Source of the DNA: Pseudomonadota bacterium
GTDB lineage: Bacteria > Desulfobacterota > Syntrophorhabdia > Syntrophorhabdales > Syntrophorhabdaceae
Reading direction: 5' to 3'
Length of the DNA stretch: 59,923 nt
NCBI GenBank assembly: GCA_026388255.1
Contig: JAPLKC010000088.1
Location: 1-59,923 of the forward strand
A program made the translations under genes and the position numbers. Under the pieces are notes generated by a model that did no database searches, was not told the origin of the DNA, and saw nothing but the letters and a program-made list of their open reading frames with translations. Shown in pieces: positions 1 to 9,093 of this stretch (position 1 is its first letter; every line of letters begins with the position of its first letter).

Positions 1-180
1 ATGTATCTCCTTGTAGTTGAGATGAGTTATTGTATCATATGAAGGCATAAAATGCCAGTTTATTGTATACTATTGTGGACATTGTAGCAAAATAGTTGGA
101 CTACCCTCGCAAAGGTTAAGGGGATTTGGGCAACAGGCCGTCAAGGGCTGACCCTTATTCTGCTATGCGCCTGATATACC
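1..180. other. Region without recognisable gene
   Basis: No credible coding frame, tRNA or repeat is visible in this opening stretch. A short inverted repeat, AAGGG-CTGA-CCCTT, lies near positions 147-160, just beyond the stop codon of the minus-strand gene that follows. It is too short, and lacks a T-run, to be called a terminator. Confidence 0.5.
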
Positions 181-474
181 TTAAGGCTCGTAGTAGATGG
201 GCTTAGTCATCTTTTTTACAGAAAATTTCTTTAAAATATGATGCCCATCATAGTCAAGAACACGCAAATCATCGTTTTGCTTAAGATCGTCCATGACACT
301 GGTGTAATGTGTTCCATACTTTTCTTTTAATTCATCTTCGGGGATTTCAAATGCGACGAATTTCTTGATTCCCTTTAAAGATAACTTCTTAACAAACTGT
401 GGATTGGTTAGAGAATCGTATGATGTGAGGAGTAGAATAGGTCCTGTACCTGAAAAAATAATCGCTGCTTTCAT
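181..474 (-). CDS. Small conserved cytosolic protein (97 aa), function unknown
   Basis: I chose the ATG at 474 because AAGGAAGG sits about 7 nt upstream; an ATG six codons earlier lacks such a site. The protein begins MKAAIIFSGTGPILLLTSYD and carries a DYDGHHI stretch. From memory this resembles short proteins annotated only as cytosolic protein in deltaproteobacteria; I know of no function. There is no signal peptide, membrane segment or catalytic motif I recognise. It follows a 40-codon ORF by 18 bp and probably shares the consensus promoter at 622-649 with it. Confidence 0.7.
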   Translation of the reverse strand: MKAAIIFSGTGPILLLTSYDSLTNPQFVKKLSLKGIKKFVAFEIPEDELKEKYGTHYTSVMDDLKQNDDLRVLDYDGHHILKKFSVKKMTKPIYYEP

Positions 475-492
475 GATACACCTTCCTTTCAA

Positions 493-615
493 TTAGTTTA
501 GAAACGCTTCAAGCGCTTCAGTTGGTTGGTTGGAATAATATTCAATCAGCGCAGCATAACTACCGAAACCAGAATTTTTCATATTGCCCCATTTATCCGA
601 TTTCCCTTTAATCAT
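493..615 (-). CDS. Very short ORF (40 aa, or 29 aa from an internal ATG) upstream of the small cytosolic protein gene
   Basis: This reading frame runs from ATG 615 to TAA 493. The first ATG lies only about 6 nt after the -10 box, so its transcript would be essentially leaderless. An internal ATG at 582 is preceded by GGGG at a usable distance and would give a 29-residue peptide starting MKNSGFGSYAALIEYY. The peptide is acidic and soluble-looking. It ends 18 bp before the next start, which suggests co-transcription and perhaps translational coupling. No family is recognised, and a non-coding leader is the alternative. Confidence 0.4.
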   Translation of the reverse strand: MIKGKSDKWGNMKNSGFGSYAALIEYYSNQPTEALEAFLN

Positions 616-621
616 ATAGTA

Positions 622-649
622 ATTATATAAGAATCTATGCATTTGTCAA
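622..649 (-). promoter_or_regulatory. Sigma-70 type promoter, perfect hexamers
   Basis: On the minus strand TTGACA (649-644) and TATAAT (627-622) are separated by 16 bp. Both hexamers match the vegetative consensus exactly. It faces the 40-codon ORF and the small cytosolic protein gene. Confidence 0.75.
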
Positions 650-823
650 GGAAGGGCATGTTCGTATGTTACTCTGCAAATAAAGTTACTTTTTTTGCCT
701 TGGGAAAGTAATTTCTCCTGACATAATGCCCTCAAACGGAATGGCCTGTTGCTAAAAAATCCTTTACTTTACGCTAAAATAAATTTACATAAATGATCAA
801 AAAAAACCATCAGGAGCAAGGAC

Positions 824-1987
824 ATGGTAAAACCGGCGTCAAGAGTAGAAAAAATCCCCCCCTATCTATTTGCAAGAATCGATAAAAAGAAGGAAGAAGT
901 TCGAAAAAAAGGGATTGATTTAATAGATTTCGGAATTGGTGATCCCGACATTCCAACACCAAAATATATCGTTGATAAAATGATTGAGGCCGCTTCTGAT
1001 CCGAAGAACCACAGATACCCGAGTTATGAAGGTATGCTGGAATACAGAAAGGCCGTTTCACAGTGGTATCAAAAAAGGTTTAATGTCGAGCTCAACCCTG
1101 ATAATGAGGTAGTTGCCTTAATAGGCTCAAAAGAAGGCATTGCACATCTGCCCTGGGCTTATATTGAAAACGGCGATATTGCCCTGATCCCGTCACCTGG
1201 TTATCCTGTTTATAAAATCACAACTCTTCTTTCCGGCGGGACGCCTTACATGATGCCGCTAAAAGAAGAAAACAGATTCCTGCCGGAGTTTGACAAGATT
1301 CCGGAGGATATACTGCAAAGAGCAAAGATTATGTTTATAAACTATCCGAATAATCCTACAGGCGCACATGCAGATGATGAATTCTATAAAAAGGCAATTG
1401 ATGTTGCCAAGAGATATAACATCCTCATCTGCCATGACGCAGCATACAGCGAGATTGCCTATGAAGGCTACAAACCAAAAAGTATTCTTGAATTTGACAA
1501 AGAAAAAACATACTCGGTGGAATTTCATTCCCTCTCTAAAACATACTGTATGACAGGCTGGAGAATAGGGTTTGCCGTCGGTAATAAAGACGCCATATAC
1601 AACCTCGGCAAATTAAAAACAAACATAGATTCAGGCGTTTTTCAGGCCATTCAATATGCTGCTATCGAGGCTCTAACAGGAGATCAGCGCTCAGTAGAAG
1701 AAATTAAAACGATCTTCCAGAAAAGAAGAGATCTTGTCGTTGATGGACTCAACTCAATCGGAATCAATGTTTCAAAACCCTTGGCAACATTCTATATATG
1801 GGCAAAGGTACCTGAAGGCTATACATCAGAGAGTTTTTGTGAAAAGCTTTTAGAAGAAACAGGTATTGTTGTAACTCCAGGTAATGGTTTCGGAGATGAA
1901 GGAGAAGGGTATTTCAGAATTTCAATCACAATCGGTGAAGACAGAATCAGAGAAGCAATCAAGCGTTTAAAATCGCTGAAATTGTAA
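824..1987 (+). CDS. dapL: LL-diaminopimelate aminotransferase
   Basis: This PLP-dependent fold-type I aminotransferase converts tetrahydrodipicolinate directly to LL-2,6-diaminopimelate using glutamate, serving lysine and peptidoglycan synthesis in the cytoplasm. The 387-residue length is usual for DapL. The N-terminal region reads IDFGIGDPDIPTP, the substrate-binding NYPNNPTGA is present, and the PLP lysine lies in SLSKTYCMTGWR near residue 239. AGGAG precedes the ATG by 8 nt. A related aspartate aminotransferase-like enzyme is the main alternative, but the N-terminal pattern and length favour DapL. It stands alone, convergent with tldD. Confidence 0.88.
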   Translation: MVKPASRVEKIPPYLFARIDKKKEEVRKKGIDLIDFGIGDPDIPTPKYIVDKMIEAASDPKNHRYPSYEGMLEYRKAVSQWYQKRFNVELNPDNEVVALIGSKEGIAHLPWAYIENGDIALIPSPGYPVYKITTLLSGGTPYMMPLKEENRFLPEFDKIPEDILQRAKIMFINYPNNPTGAHADDEFYKKAIDVAKRYNILICHDAAYSEIAYEGYKPKSILEFDKEKTYSVEFHSLSKTYCMTGWRIGFAVGNKDAIYNLGKLKTNIDSGVFQAIQYAAIEALTGDQRSVEEIKTIFQKRRDLVVDGLNSIGINVSKPLATFYIWAKVPEGYTSESFCEKLLEETGIVVTPGNGFGDEGEGYFRISITIGEDRIREAIKRLKSLKL

Positions 1988-2014
1988 AGTATCTGCAAAC
2001 CTAAATATTTATCG

Positions 2015-3391
2015 TTAAGATTCCTTTCCGCCTACTACGATTTCCGGTATCCTTAAGGTAGGTTGTGCATCTGATACGGGAACACCCTGTCCGTCCTTGC
2101 CGCATGTGCCTATTCCAAAACCAAGATCATTCCCTACCATATCTATTTCCTGGAGTACCTGCAGCCCGTTGCCCATCATCGTTGCATTCTTGATCATTTC
2201 GCCGATCCTGCCTTTTTCAATTATGTAGCCTTCCTGTATCTCAAAAACAAAATCACCTCTTACGGTATCCACCTGGCCGCCGCCCATTTTCACCACATAT
2301 ACCCCGTCATCAACAGAAGAGATGATCCGTGCAGGATCATCTTTCCCGGATAAAATCATCGTATTGCTCATCCGCGGGATAGGCTTGAACCTGAAAGATT
2401 CCCTTCTCCCGTTTCCTGTAGATTCCTTTCCGTATTTCATTGCATAAAACCTGTCAAAAAGGTAATTTTTTAATATTCCGTTCTCAACAAGGATGGTTCT
2501 TTTCGGGGCAACCCCGTCATCGTCATAGGCATATGTCCCTCTCATATTGGGAAGGGTTGCATCATCAACCACACTGATTAACGGCGAAGCTATTTTCTGT
2601 CCAAGCATCCCCTTATAACAGGAAAGTCCTTCCATGGCGAGGTCAGCTTCGAGTCCATGGCCTATTGCCTCATGGATCATGGTGCCGCCTGCTTCAGAGG
2701 CAAGCACAACGGTTTTTATACCCATTGGCGCTTCAATCGCGTCAAGAAGACCCGACAATCTTTTTACCGTTGTTTTTACAAGGCCTTCGATCCTCTCATC
2801 TGTAAAAAATTCAAATCCGTAAAAACCGCCTATTGAGTCATAAGCGGTTTGAACATCACCGTTTTTTTCGCCTACAACAAGTACGTTCATAACAACCTGG
2901 CGTCTTTCGTCTTCAATGTTCCCGCCATCGCTGTTGTGCATATTTACCTGCTGTAATGTATCCCTGTATATAATCCTTACCTGTTTTATCCTCTTTTCTT
3001 CCGTCCTTGCCATTTTATCAACACGTTGAAGCATATCCAACTTTTCTTTTAAATCAATATCTTCAGGGCTAATTGTTGCAGAAAAAGGATAGGCGGCCTT
3101 GATATAATCCCCTTTCTTTATGGTTGCGCTTTGCCTCCCATTTGAAAATCTGCTGAGCCCCCTTGCAATTCCAACAAGCTCCTCTTCTTCAAGTACATTG
3201 GTTGAGGCAAAAAAGGTTTTCCAGGGTTTTATTGCACGCATGCCCACTCCTTTGTCAATGCCCTTCTCAATCTTCTCAAACCTTGAAGATTCGAGATGTA
3301 AATGATTATAGCTTCTTCTTTCAATAAATATATCGCTGAAAAGCAGGTCCCCTTCCATGAGCGCTTTTAATATCCTGTCAACATTAAGCAT
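2015..3391 (-). CDS. tldD: TldD/PmbA family metalloprotease
   Basis: The protein (458 aa from the chosen start) belongs to the TldD/PmbA family, zinc peptidases that act on small peptides and on antitoxins in enterobacteria. The metal-binding motif HEAIGHGLEAD (HExxxH) is intact. The ATG at 3391 has AGGAGG 6 nt upstream; two TTG codons directly before it are in frame but badly spaced. It overlaps the end of the DUF4911-like gene, so the two are probably coupled. No PmbA/TldE partner gene lies nearby, although TldD usually works as a heterodimer with one; it may be elsewhere in the genome. Confidence 0.88.
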   Translation of the reverse strand: MLNVDRILKALMEGDLLFSDIFIERRSYNHLHLESSRFEKIEKGIDKGVGMRAIKPWKTFFASTNVLEEEELVGIARGLSRFSNGRQSATIKKGDYIKAAYPFSATISPEDIDLKEKLDMLQRVDKMARTEEKRIKQVRIIYRDTLQQVNMHNSDGGNIEDERRQVVMNVLVVGEKNGDVQTAYDSIGGFYGFEFFTDERIEGLVKTTVKRLSGLLDAIEAPMGIKTVVLASEAGGTMIHEAIGHGLEADLAMEGLSCYKGMLGQKIASPLISVVDDATLPNMRGTYAYDDDGVAPKRTILVENGILKNYLFDRFYAMKYGKESTGNGRRESFRFKPIPRMSNTMILSGKDDPARIISSVDDGVYVVKMGGGQVDTVRGDFVFEIQEGYIIEKGRIGEMIKNATMMGNGLQVLQEIDMVGNDLGFGIGTCGKDGQGVPVSDAQPTLRIPEIVVGGKES

Positions 3392-3602
3392 CAACAACCT
3401 CCTGAAAAATAATCCCGTAATTAGACATATCTTCTGTAATAAATTCTATTTCCTTCTCAAAATTGGAAGGATAGATGATCTCAATAATCCCCTTGTCTCC
3501 ATCCAGAACAGAGAAAATTCCAATATCTTCATAAGATTCCAGAATTGATTTAAAAAATCCTATACCTTCCCTGTTCATAATAAATTTTTTGGTTCTTTCC
3601 AT
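3384..3602 (-). CDS. Small DUF4911-like protein
   Basis: This is a short acidic protein of about 72 residues, beginning MERTKKFIMNREGIGFFKSI. Length and pattern fit the uncharacterised DUF4911 family, but that is from memory and not checked. A GTG at 3614 with GGGA upstream is an alternative start. The stop codon overlaps the start of tldD by 8 bp, so translation of the two is likely linked. No catalytic residues are evident. Confidence 0.55.
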   Translation of the reverse strand: MERTKKFIMNREGIGFFKSILESYEDIGIFSVLDGDKGIIEIIYPSNFEKEIEFITEDMSNYGIIFQEVVDA

Positions 3603-3683
3603 ATCTTTTTTCACAATGTGTCCCAAAAATATCGGAGTGCGAGGAGGAGACAACAAAGATGGGCAAAGATCGGCAACATGGTT

Positions 3684-4679
3684 TTAAGCCCTTTCTTTCA
3701 GCATTTCAATAAACGCTTCTATTCTCAATTTTGTCCTTGAATCGAGCTTCCTCGGGAGATCCCCTTCGATTGTTATAAAGGGAACTTCAAGAACATCTCT
3801 TAAGATCACTTCTTCCATAATCCTGTAGCAAAATGCCTGGACATAATGTATAAGGCCTTTGATTTTACGTCTTTTTATCTCTCTCTTAATATCTTCAATC
3901 CTGAGGAAAATCCCGTATGGGTATGTATAAAGCCTATACCTTTTTACTATATCCATATCCTTTGAAAAGTATGGCAATGAGAACTGTCTTTGGGTTTCAT
4001 TGAAGACTATATGGACACCGTTTTCCTCGATAGCATCATGCAGATCTATAAATATCGGTGGAACCCCGATATATCCGATATTTATGCCATCATTTTTCTT
4101 CCTTGTCTTTGCGGTTTCGATAAATGTTTTGGCCATATTGTTATATCTATTGTAATCCCCAATCATATCGGAAGCTCTTACTAACCAAAGATGGTTTTCA
4201 TAACCTGTCACCACCTTTTCCTGCCATGTCATCCTGTCTATCTCTTCGAGATTTAATCTTGCCTGTTCTATTCCCTTTTCAACCTCAATAAGCTCTTTTT
4301 TTTCAACGGACAGCTCATGTTTCAGTTTTTCGATCTCCCTTTTCAGGACCTTTTCGTCCCTATCATAAGGATAAGAAAAGGGTATTACTTTTATGCCTTT
4401 ATAGGTCAGTATCTCTGCCAGTGCCTGGGTGTTGCTGCAATCACCTTCCATTACCGTTATGACAGTCTCAATGCCTTCCTCTACAATCACGCCATAGATA
4501 CCTTTTATCCAACTGCACATGCTTTTAGGGAACCCGTCTTTCTCGGCCCTTTCGATGAAATGCACAGGGTTTTTATCTGTTATGAAAATATTATTGAGAT
4601 CACAGGGAATAAATCCTCCTGCAAAAATAATTTCAACAGGAACTGTAGTGGTAAAACCGACTGTATTTTTTTGCGTCAT
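3684..4679 (-). CDS. 2-hydroxyacyl-CoA dehydratase D-component (HgdB/FldC-like) family protein
   Basis: At 331 aa this matches single-subunit-size members of the 2-hydroxyglutaryl-CoA dehydratase D-component family, which hold a [4Fe-4S] cluster. Cysteines likely to be ligands occur in GFIPCDLNN, KSMCSWIKG and EGDCSNTQ, with a further one in QAFCYRIME. A predicted coiled stretch of alternating charged residues lies around 110-150. No partner dehydratase subunit and no ATP-dependent activator (HgdC/BadF type) is adjacent, so the substrate is open. GAGCAGGTAG precedes the start. It heads a minus-strand group with the DUF4911-like gene and tldD. Confidence 0.75.
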   Translation of the reverse strand: MTQKNTVGFTTTVPVEIIFAGGFIPCDLNNIFITDKNPVHFIERAEKDGFPKSMCSWIKGIYGVIVEEGIETVITVMEGDCSNTQALAEILTYKGIKVIPFSYPYDRDEKVLKREIEKLKHELSVEKKELIEVEKGIEQARLNLEEIDRMTWQEKVVTGYENHLWLVRASDMIGDYNRYNNMAKTFIETAKTRKKNDGINIGYIGVPPIFIDLHDAIEENGVHIVFNETQRQFSLPYFSKDMDIVKRYRLYTYPYGIFLRIEDIKREIKRRKIKGLIHYVQAFCYRIMEEVILRDVLEVPFITIEGDLPRKLDSRTKLRIEAFIEMLKERA

Positions 4680-4739
4680 TTTCTACCTGCTCAATAATTC
4701 GTAAGTATTTTATTCAGAAAAGTCAGGCGCATAAAGAGG

Positions 4740-5441
4740 TTAAGCAATATTTTGTCTTTTACCGCGAACAAAAATACTCACGATATACAAAATAACTGCC
4801 AGTAGCAAGAACGTAAATAAATTGAAATTGCTATTCAAATTTATGCTTTTTATGGTATGCAAAAAACAAATAAAAAAGCCGGTAGCCCAAAACCTCGTAA
4901 TCCTCGATATCTCGTTTCGGCTGATACGTTTTTTAGAAAAACCTGAAAAAACGCCTTGCATATATTTTGTGAAGTATGAATCAGGGAACACCTGCGGAAC
5001 ATCCAGCATATATTCTATATAAGGTTCATTATGGGTTGCAGCAAGAAATTTTTCTTCTTTTCTCAGGGTTGGCCCATAAACCCAGAAAAAAAGAAAGGGG
5101 TATATGAGTATTAAATACGGGTTGCCGCTTAAAAGGCAAAAACTGGCATCGATTAAATAATTAGCCATGTAATATGGGTGTCTTACTACCCCGTAAATCC
5201 CGTTATTACACATGACAACATTACGTATAAGCACTCCTTTAGTAATGAAATGAATGATACATCCTGCCCCGAGTAAGAAAAATGCTACTGTTATTTCGAT
5301 ATAATTTAAGCTAAATAAGGTTACGGATATATACGATAAAAATCTGATCAGATTTCTAAGGTTGGCCCTCGTGATCCGGAAATATTTTTCTTTTCCCATA
5401 ACTTTTTTGATGAAGTTAAAATATTTGCATATCTTTGTCAA
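4740..5441 (-). CDS. Isoprenylcysteine carboxyl methyltransferase / PEMT-like membrane methyltransferase
   Basis: The 233-residue protein has about five hydrophobic segments and the SAM-binding signature of the ICMT/phospholipid methyltransferase group: GVVRHPYYMANYL followed after the next helix by RKEEKFLAATHNEPYIEYM. In this family such motifs bind S-adenosylmethionine at the membrane face; the acceptor here is unknown, a lipid or prenyl group being most likely. The start lies 67 bp from the divergent GT39 glycosyltransferase, so control could be shared. Confidence 0.7.
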   Translation of the reverse strand: MTKICKYFNFIKKVMGKEKYFRITRANLRNLIRFLSYISVTLFSLNYIEITVAFFLLGAGCIIHFITKGVLIRNVVMCNNGIYGVVRHPYYMANYLIDASFCLLSGNPYLILIYPFLFFWVYGPTLRKEEKFLAATHNEPYIEYMLDVPQVFPDSYFTKYMQGVFSGFSKKRISRNEISRITRFWATGFFICFLHTIKSINLNSNFNLFTFLLLAVILYIVSIFVRGKRQNIA

Positions 5442-5468
5442 TCCTTTTCAGAATGAATTGCTTTTTGC

Positions 5469-5497
5469 TTGACATGCAAATCCTTTATGTTGATATA
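5469..5497 (+). promoter_or_regulatory. Probable sigma-70 promoter for the GT39 gene
   Basis: TTGACA (5469-5474) is followed after 17 bp by GATATA (5492-5497); an overlapping TATATA allows a 19-bp spacing. The predicted transcription start is only a few bases before the GTG start codon. Confidence 0.5.
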
Positions 5498-5508
5498 TAT
5501 TTTCACAA

Positions 5509-7215
5509 GTGAAGGTGAACATATTTAATCCTGACGTGTTCAACAAAGAACAATTTAACAATAACTGGATAAAACCAATCATTCTGATTTTATTAAGTAC
5601 TACCCTATTATTCACAGGACTCTCAACCCGGTCCCTGTGGGGATCGGAAGGTCGCTGGGCGGAAATTGTCAGGGAAATGATCATGTCCGGGAACTATTTT
5701 TTGCCCACAATCAACGGTAATATCTACTTTGATAAGCCTTTATTGAGTTACTGGATAATATTACCATTTTCATTTAAAGGGGTTGTAACCGAGCTATCCT
5801 CAAGGATACCAAGCGCAATTTCAGGGATCGGCGTTATTTTATTAACTTTTATAATAGGCCGCCGGCTTTTTAATAGCAGGATCGGTATGGTATCAGCCAT
5901 GCTTTTATCGACTTCCGTCATGTTTGTCTTGTGGTCCAGGACAGCGTCGGCAGAAATGCTGAATCTTTTCATGATATGGTTGGCATTCCTGATTTTTCTA
6001 ACCGGTAATTACGGAGGTCGCCTGATATATATTGTTTTGCTTTATATTGTCAGCGCTATAGCATCTTTTTGCAAAGGACCCGTTGCGCCTGCTGTAATTT
6101 TCACTTCAATCGGGTCTTACAGCACAATCGAGTTATTGATTAATTTGAAGAAAAAAGGTTTTACGCGCATTGCCTTTAAGGAAGGATTTTCTTCTGAATT
6201 CTGCTGGATATTTTCCTGGAAGGGTTTTTTGGGACTGTTTGCAGGTTTGGCCTTCTTTACAGGACTTCTCTTGGCTCCGGTTATCCTGACCGGCTCCTGG
6301 CAGTCCGTCGAACTCATGTGGAGGGAAAACGTTCTACGATTTTTTCGTCCCTTCGATCATATTGAGCCTCTGTATACATACCTGAAATACATACCGCTTT
6401 TTTCTGCACCATGGACATTTTTTCTATTAGCCTCTATTTGGGAGATAAAAAGCTGGGAGCGTGACCGGTTCAGCAGATGGATCATAATTATAGCAGTTAC
6501 AATATTCATATTCTTTACAATCTCAGGTTCACGGAGAAGCTACTACATATTGCCAATTTTACCTGCATTGGCCATAATAACCGGCAAGACTATAGTTGAT
6601 TGGTTTAACATGACAGATCCTCTTCGAAAAAGGATAATCCATACAGCAGCCTTGCTTACTTCAATGCTTCTTGCGCTGGCCGGCATTGGACTTTTGTTTG
6701 CATACTTTCGTATCGAAATCCCTCATCATGTATCACAGCTCGCTCTCGGGGCGGTCGCTATTTCAGGCGCAATAGCTTCGTTTATCCTGTTCATTCGAAA
6801 AAAACCCTTCAAAGGCTTAGTAATACTATTTTCACTTATTTTTATTATTGAGCTATGGACTTTTACAATAGGGATGGCTGCTGCTGAAAGCAAGCGGACA
6901 CTACGCCCGTTTGCGCAAAAAACCGCTGCCCGTCTTCAATATGTGAAGGACAACAAAATTGCCTTTTATCAGGTTGGAGATTCTGCGCTTATCTTTTATT
7001 TAAAACGAAATCCCTTGATATATTTCAATAATCCTGAAGAAGTCAAAGAGTTTACATACAAGAACCCTGATGGCTTTATAATTGCCAATCTTAGTGTTTT
7101 ACCAGCATTTCAGCGTGAAAAATATCTTGATAAAATGGTTCCCATTATTATAGAAAAACCTGTTCCGGACAGGAAGGATGACCCCCTGGCTTTATTCACC
7201 TTATCGTATAAATAG
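5509..7215 (+). CDS. GT39-family (ArnT/PMT-like) membrane glycosyltransferase
   Basis: The 568-residue protein is a multi-pass membrane enzyme of the GT-C fold. The first periplasmic loop carries SLWGSEGRWAEIVREM followed by FDKPLLSYW, the pattern of ArnT-like transferases in which an acidic residue near the first helix is catalytic. Such enzymes move sugars from polyprenyl-phosphate donors to lipid A, protein or other envelope acceptors. About ten hydrophobic helices can be counted and a soluble C-terminal tail of about 100 residues follows. The start is a GTG (5509, or 5515) without a good ribosome site. Its substrate cannot be read from sequence. Confidence 0.78.
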   Translation: MKVNIFNPDVFNKEQFNNNWIKPIILILLSTTLLFTGLSTRSLWGSEGRWAEIVREMIMSGNYFLPTINGNIYFDKPLLSYWIILPFSFKGVVTELSSRIPSAISGIGVILLTFIIGRRLFNSRIGMVSAMLLSTSVMFVLWSRTASAEMLNLFMIWLAFLIFLTGNYGGRLIYIVLLYIVSAIASFCKGPVAPAVIFTSIGSYSTIELLINLKKKGFTRIAFKEGFSSEFCWIFSWKGFLGLFAGLAFFTGLLLAPVILTGSWQSVELMWRENVLRFFRPFDHIEPLYTYLKYIPLFSAPWTFFLLASIWEIKSWERDRFSRWIIIIAVTIFIFFTISGSRRSYYILPILPALAIITGKTIVDWFNMTDPLRKRIIHTAALLTSMLLALAGIGLLFAYFRIEIPHHVSQLALGAVAISGAIASFILFIRKKPFKGLVILFSLIFIIELWTFTIGMAAAESKRTLRPFAQKTAARLQYVKDNKIAFYQVGDSALIFYLKRNPLIYFNNPEEVKEFTYKNPDGFIIANLSVLPAFQREKYLDKMVPIIIEKPVPDRKDDPLALFTLSYK

Positions 7216-7216
7216 G

Positions 7217-7996
7217 CTAATTCTCAACGTCTTTCAGAAAGTAATATATTTCTTTAAACTGGTATGGCTCTATTTCTTCTGCACGTACATAATATGGAAA
7301 ACCCATACTTTCATATAGAGCATCTGTCTTTTGTTCGCCATAACGCTTTATCAGTGAATTCTTTAATTGTTTTCTTTTGTTCTGGAAACAATTTCTTATA
7401 AAATCAATCAACTCGTCATCGGTCTCTTTTTCATTCTCTTTAAAAACAATGGAAAGCAAAGCACTGTCCACTTTCGGGGGCGGGATAAAAACCCGTGCCT
7501 TAATATAGAACAACACCTTGACATCGGCAAAAATCTGGCAATCTACAGAGGGTGCACCATATGTTTTGCAATGAGAATTGCTCACAATCCTTTGGGCAAT
7601 TTCCTTTTGAACGGTTAAAAAAGCGCTGTCTACAATCGATCTTTCACTAAGAATTTTAAAGATTATCGGGCCTGTAATTTTATATGGGATATTTGCTACT
7701 ATTTTTATATTTTTCTCTTTCCTGAACTGTGCCAGTGGAATTTTCAGACAATCGCCGTATATTACCTTAACATTGTTATATTTATTTTCAATCTGATCAA
7801 GATATTGGGCAAACGAGCTGTCGAGTTCAATTGTAAACAAATAACCTGCTTTTTCCGCAATTTGTGCAGTAAGATCCCCGTGGCCTGCACCTATTTCGAC
7901 AACAACATCCTCTTTGGTAATATTCGCTGAATGAACTATTTTACGGAGAAGGTTCTTGTCTTTAATAAGATTTTGTGACAAACTTTTTTTAAGCAT
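7217..7996 (-). CDS. rsmA: 16S rRNA dimethyladenosine transferase KsgA/RsmA
   Basis: This SAM-dependent enzyme dimethylates two adjacent adenines near the 3' end of 16S rRNA during 30S maturation. The 259 aa show the early SQNLIKD box, SAM motif I VEIGAGHGDLT, and the catalytic NIPYKIT (NLPY-type) motif. The C-terminal PPPKVDSALL box is also typical. It ends 2 bp from the convergent GT39 gene. It is the last gene of a minus-strand run after a ppiD-like gene and tsaD. Confidence 0.93.
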   Translation of the reverse strand: MLKKSLSQNLIKDKNLLRKIVHSANITKEDVVVEIGAGHGDLTAQIAEKAGYLFTIELDSSFAQYLDQIENKYNNVKVIYGDCLKIPLAQFRKEKNIKIVANIPYKITGPIIFKILSERSIVDSAFLTVQKEIAQRIVSNSHCKTYGAPSVDCQIFADVKVLFYIKARVFIPPPKVDSALLSIVFKENEKETDDELIDFIRNCFQNKRKQLKNSLIKRYGEQKTDALYESMGFPYYVRAEEIEPYQFKEIYYFLKDVEN

Positions 7997-8081
7997 AATT
8001 TGTAAACATCAGGGCTGGGAGCATAGGACACATAGTTAAAATTACCTGAAAAACTTTAAATCAGTTGCATTATAATTGAAG

Positions 8082-9077
8082 CTAAATCATCTTCATCCTT
8101 GAAAACGCCTTAGTATCAAGCCCTGAAACAATCCCCTTTTGAAAATACCGGTATCCTGTAATTGCAACCATAGCACCATTGTCGGTACAAAAATGTGGTG
8201 ATGAGAACAGTGTATCAAACTGTTCTTTCTCCCCCTTTTCAATAAACATTTCTCTCAATCTATTGTTTGCTGCAACCCCACCACCCACAATTATCCTTTT
8301 AACATTGAAATCCCTGGCCGCTTTTATAGTTTTATACGAAAGAACATCACAGATAGCTTCCTGAAACGACGCAAGAATATCGGGCATATTTTCATCGGTT
8401 ATACCATGTTTTTTTACATAGTTCAGGAACGATGTTTTTAACCCGCTGAAGCTAAAATCGTAACCATTGTTATCCATCATCGGTCTCGGAAAATGAACAT
8501 ATCCCCTATTTCCTTTTTTTGCAATATCCTCTATCGCCTTCCCGCCCGGATAACCGATACCAAGGTACTTTGCAATCTTATCAAAGGCCTCGCCTGCCGC
8601 ATCATCTCTTGTGCTCCCAAGTACTTTATAGACACAATAATCTTCCAGCAGCAGGATGATCGTGTGACCGCCTGAAACAACAAGGGCTATATATGGATAA
8701 TTTGCTTCTTTCTCAAGAAAAATGCTCATTGCATGAGCTTCTACATGGTTAACAGCAATGAGCGGTTTATTTATAGAAAGCGAAAGTCCTTTTGCAAAGC
8801 ACAATCCCGCAAGGACAGAACCAATCAGTCCAGGACCGGAGGTTACGCACACAATATCAATATCTTTTGCCTCAATGTTTGCTTCTTCCATTGCATTGTG
8901 GAAAATAATATCTATTAATTCTATATGTTTTCTCGAAGCAATCACATCTTCAATACCGCCAAAAAGCTTATGGACATCAACCTGACTCGATACAATATTT
9001 GAAAGTATTTCTCCCCCGTCCTTTAATAAGGCAATAGAAGTATCGTCACAAGAAGTGTCTATACCGAGTATTATCAT
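8082..9077 (-). CDS. tsaD: tRNA N6-threonylcarbamoyladenosine transferase TsaD
   Basis: TsaD transfers the threonylcarbamoyl group to A37 of ANN-decoding tRNAs, working with TsaB and TsaE. The start MIILGIDTSCDDTS is canonical, metal-binding H111 and H115 lie in NHVEAHAMS, and the ATP-binding VVSGGHT and GGGVAANN motifs are present. The 331-residue length is normal. No strong ribosome site is visible, but the conserved N-terminus fixes the start. It follows the ppiD-like gene by 16 bp. The other t6A genes are not in the window. Confidence 0.94.
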   Translation of the reverse strand: MIILGIDTSCDDTSIALLKDGGEILSNIVSSQVDVHKLFGGIEDVIASRKHIELIDIIFHNAMEEANIEAKDIDIVCVTSGPGLIGSVLAGLCFAKGLSLSINKPLIAVNHVEAHAMSIFLEKEANYPYIALVVSGGHTIILLLEDYCVYKVLGSTRDDAAGEAFDKIAKYLGIGYPGGKAIEDIAKKGNRGYVHFPRPMMDNNGYDFSFSGLKTSFLNYVKKHGITDENMPDILASFQEAICDVLSYKTIKAARDFNVKRIIVGGGVAANNRLREMFIEKGEKEQFDTLFSSPHFCTDNGAMVAITGYRYFQKGIVSGLDTKAFSRMKMI

Positions 9078-9093
9078 TATATGATATTCTGCA

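Noticed and set aside
683-714. Inverted repeat AAGTTACTTT / AAAGTAATTT upstream of dapL
   Set aside because: One mismatch, A/T-rich, and no T-run in the right place; not strong enough to call an operator or terminator.
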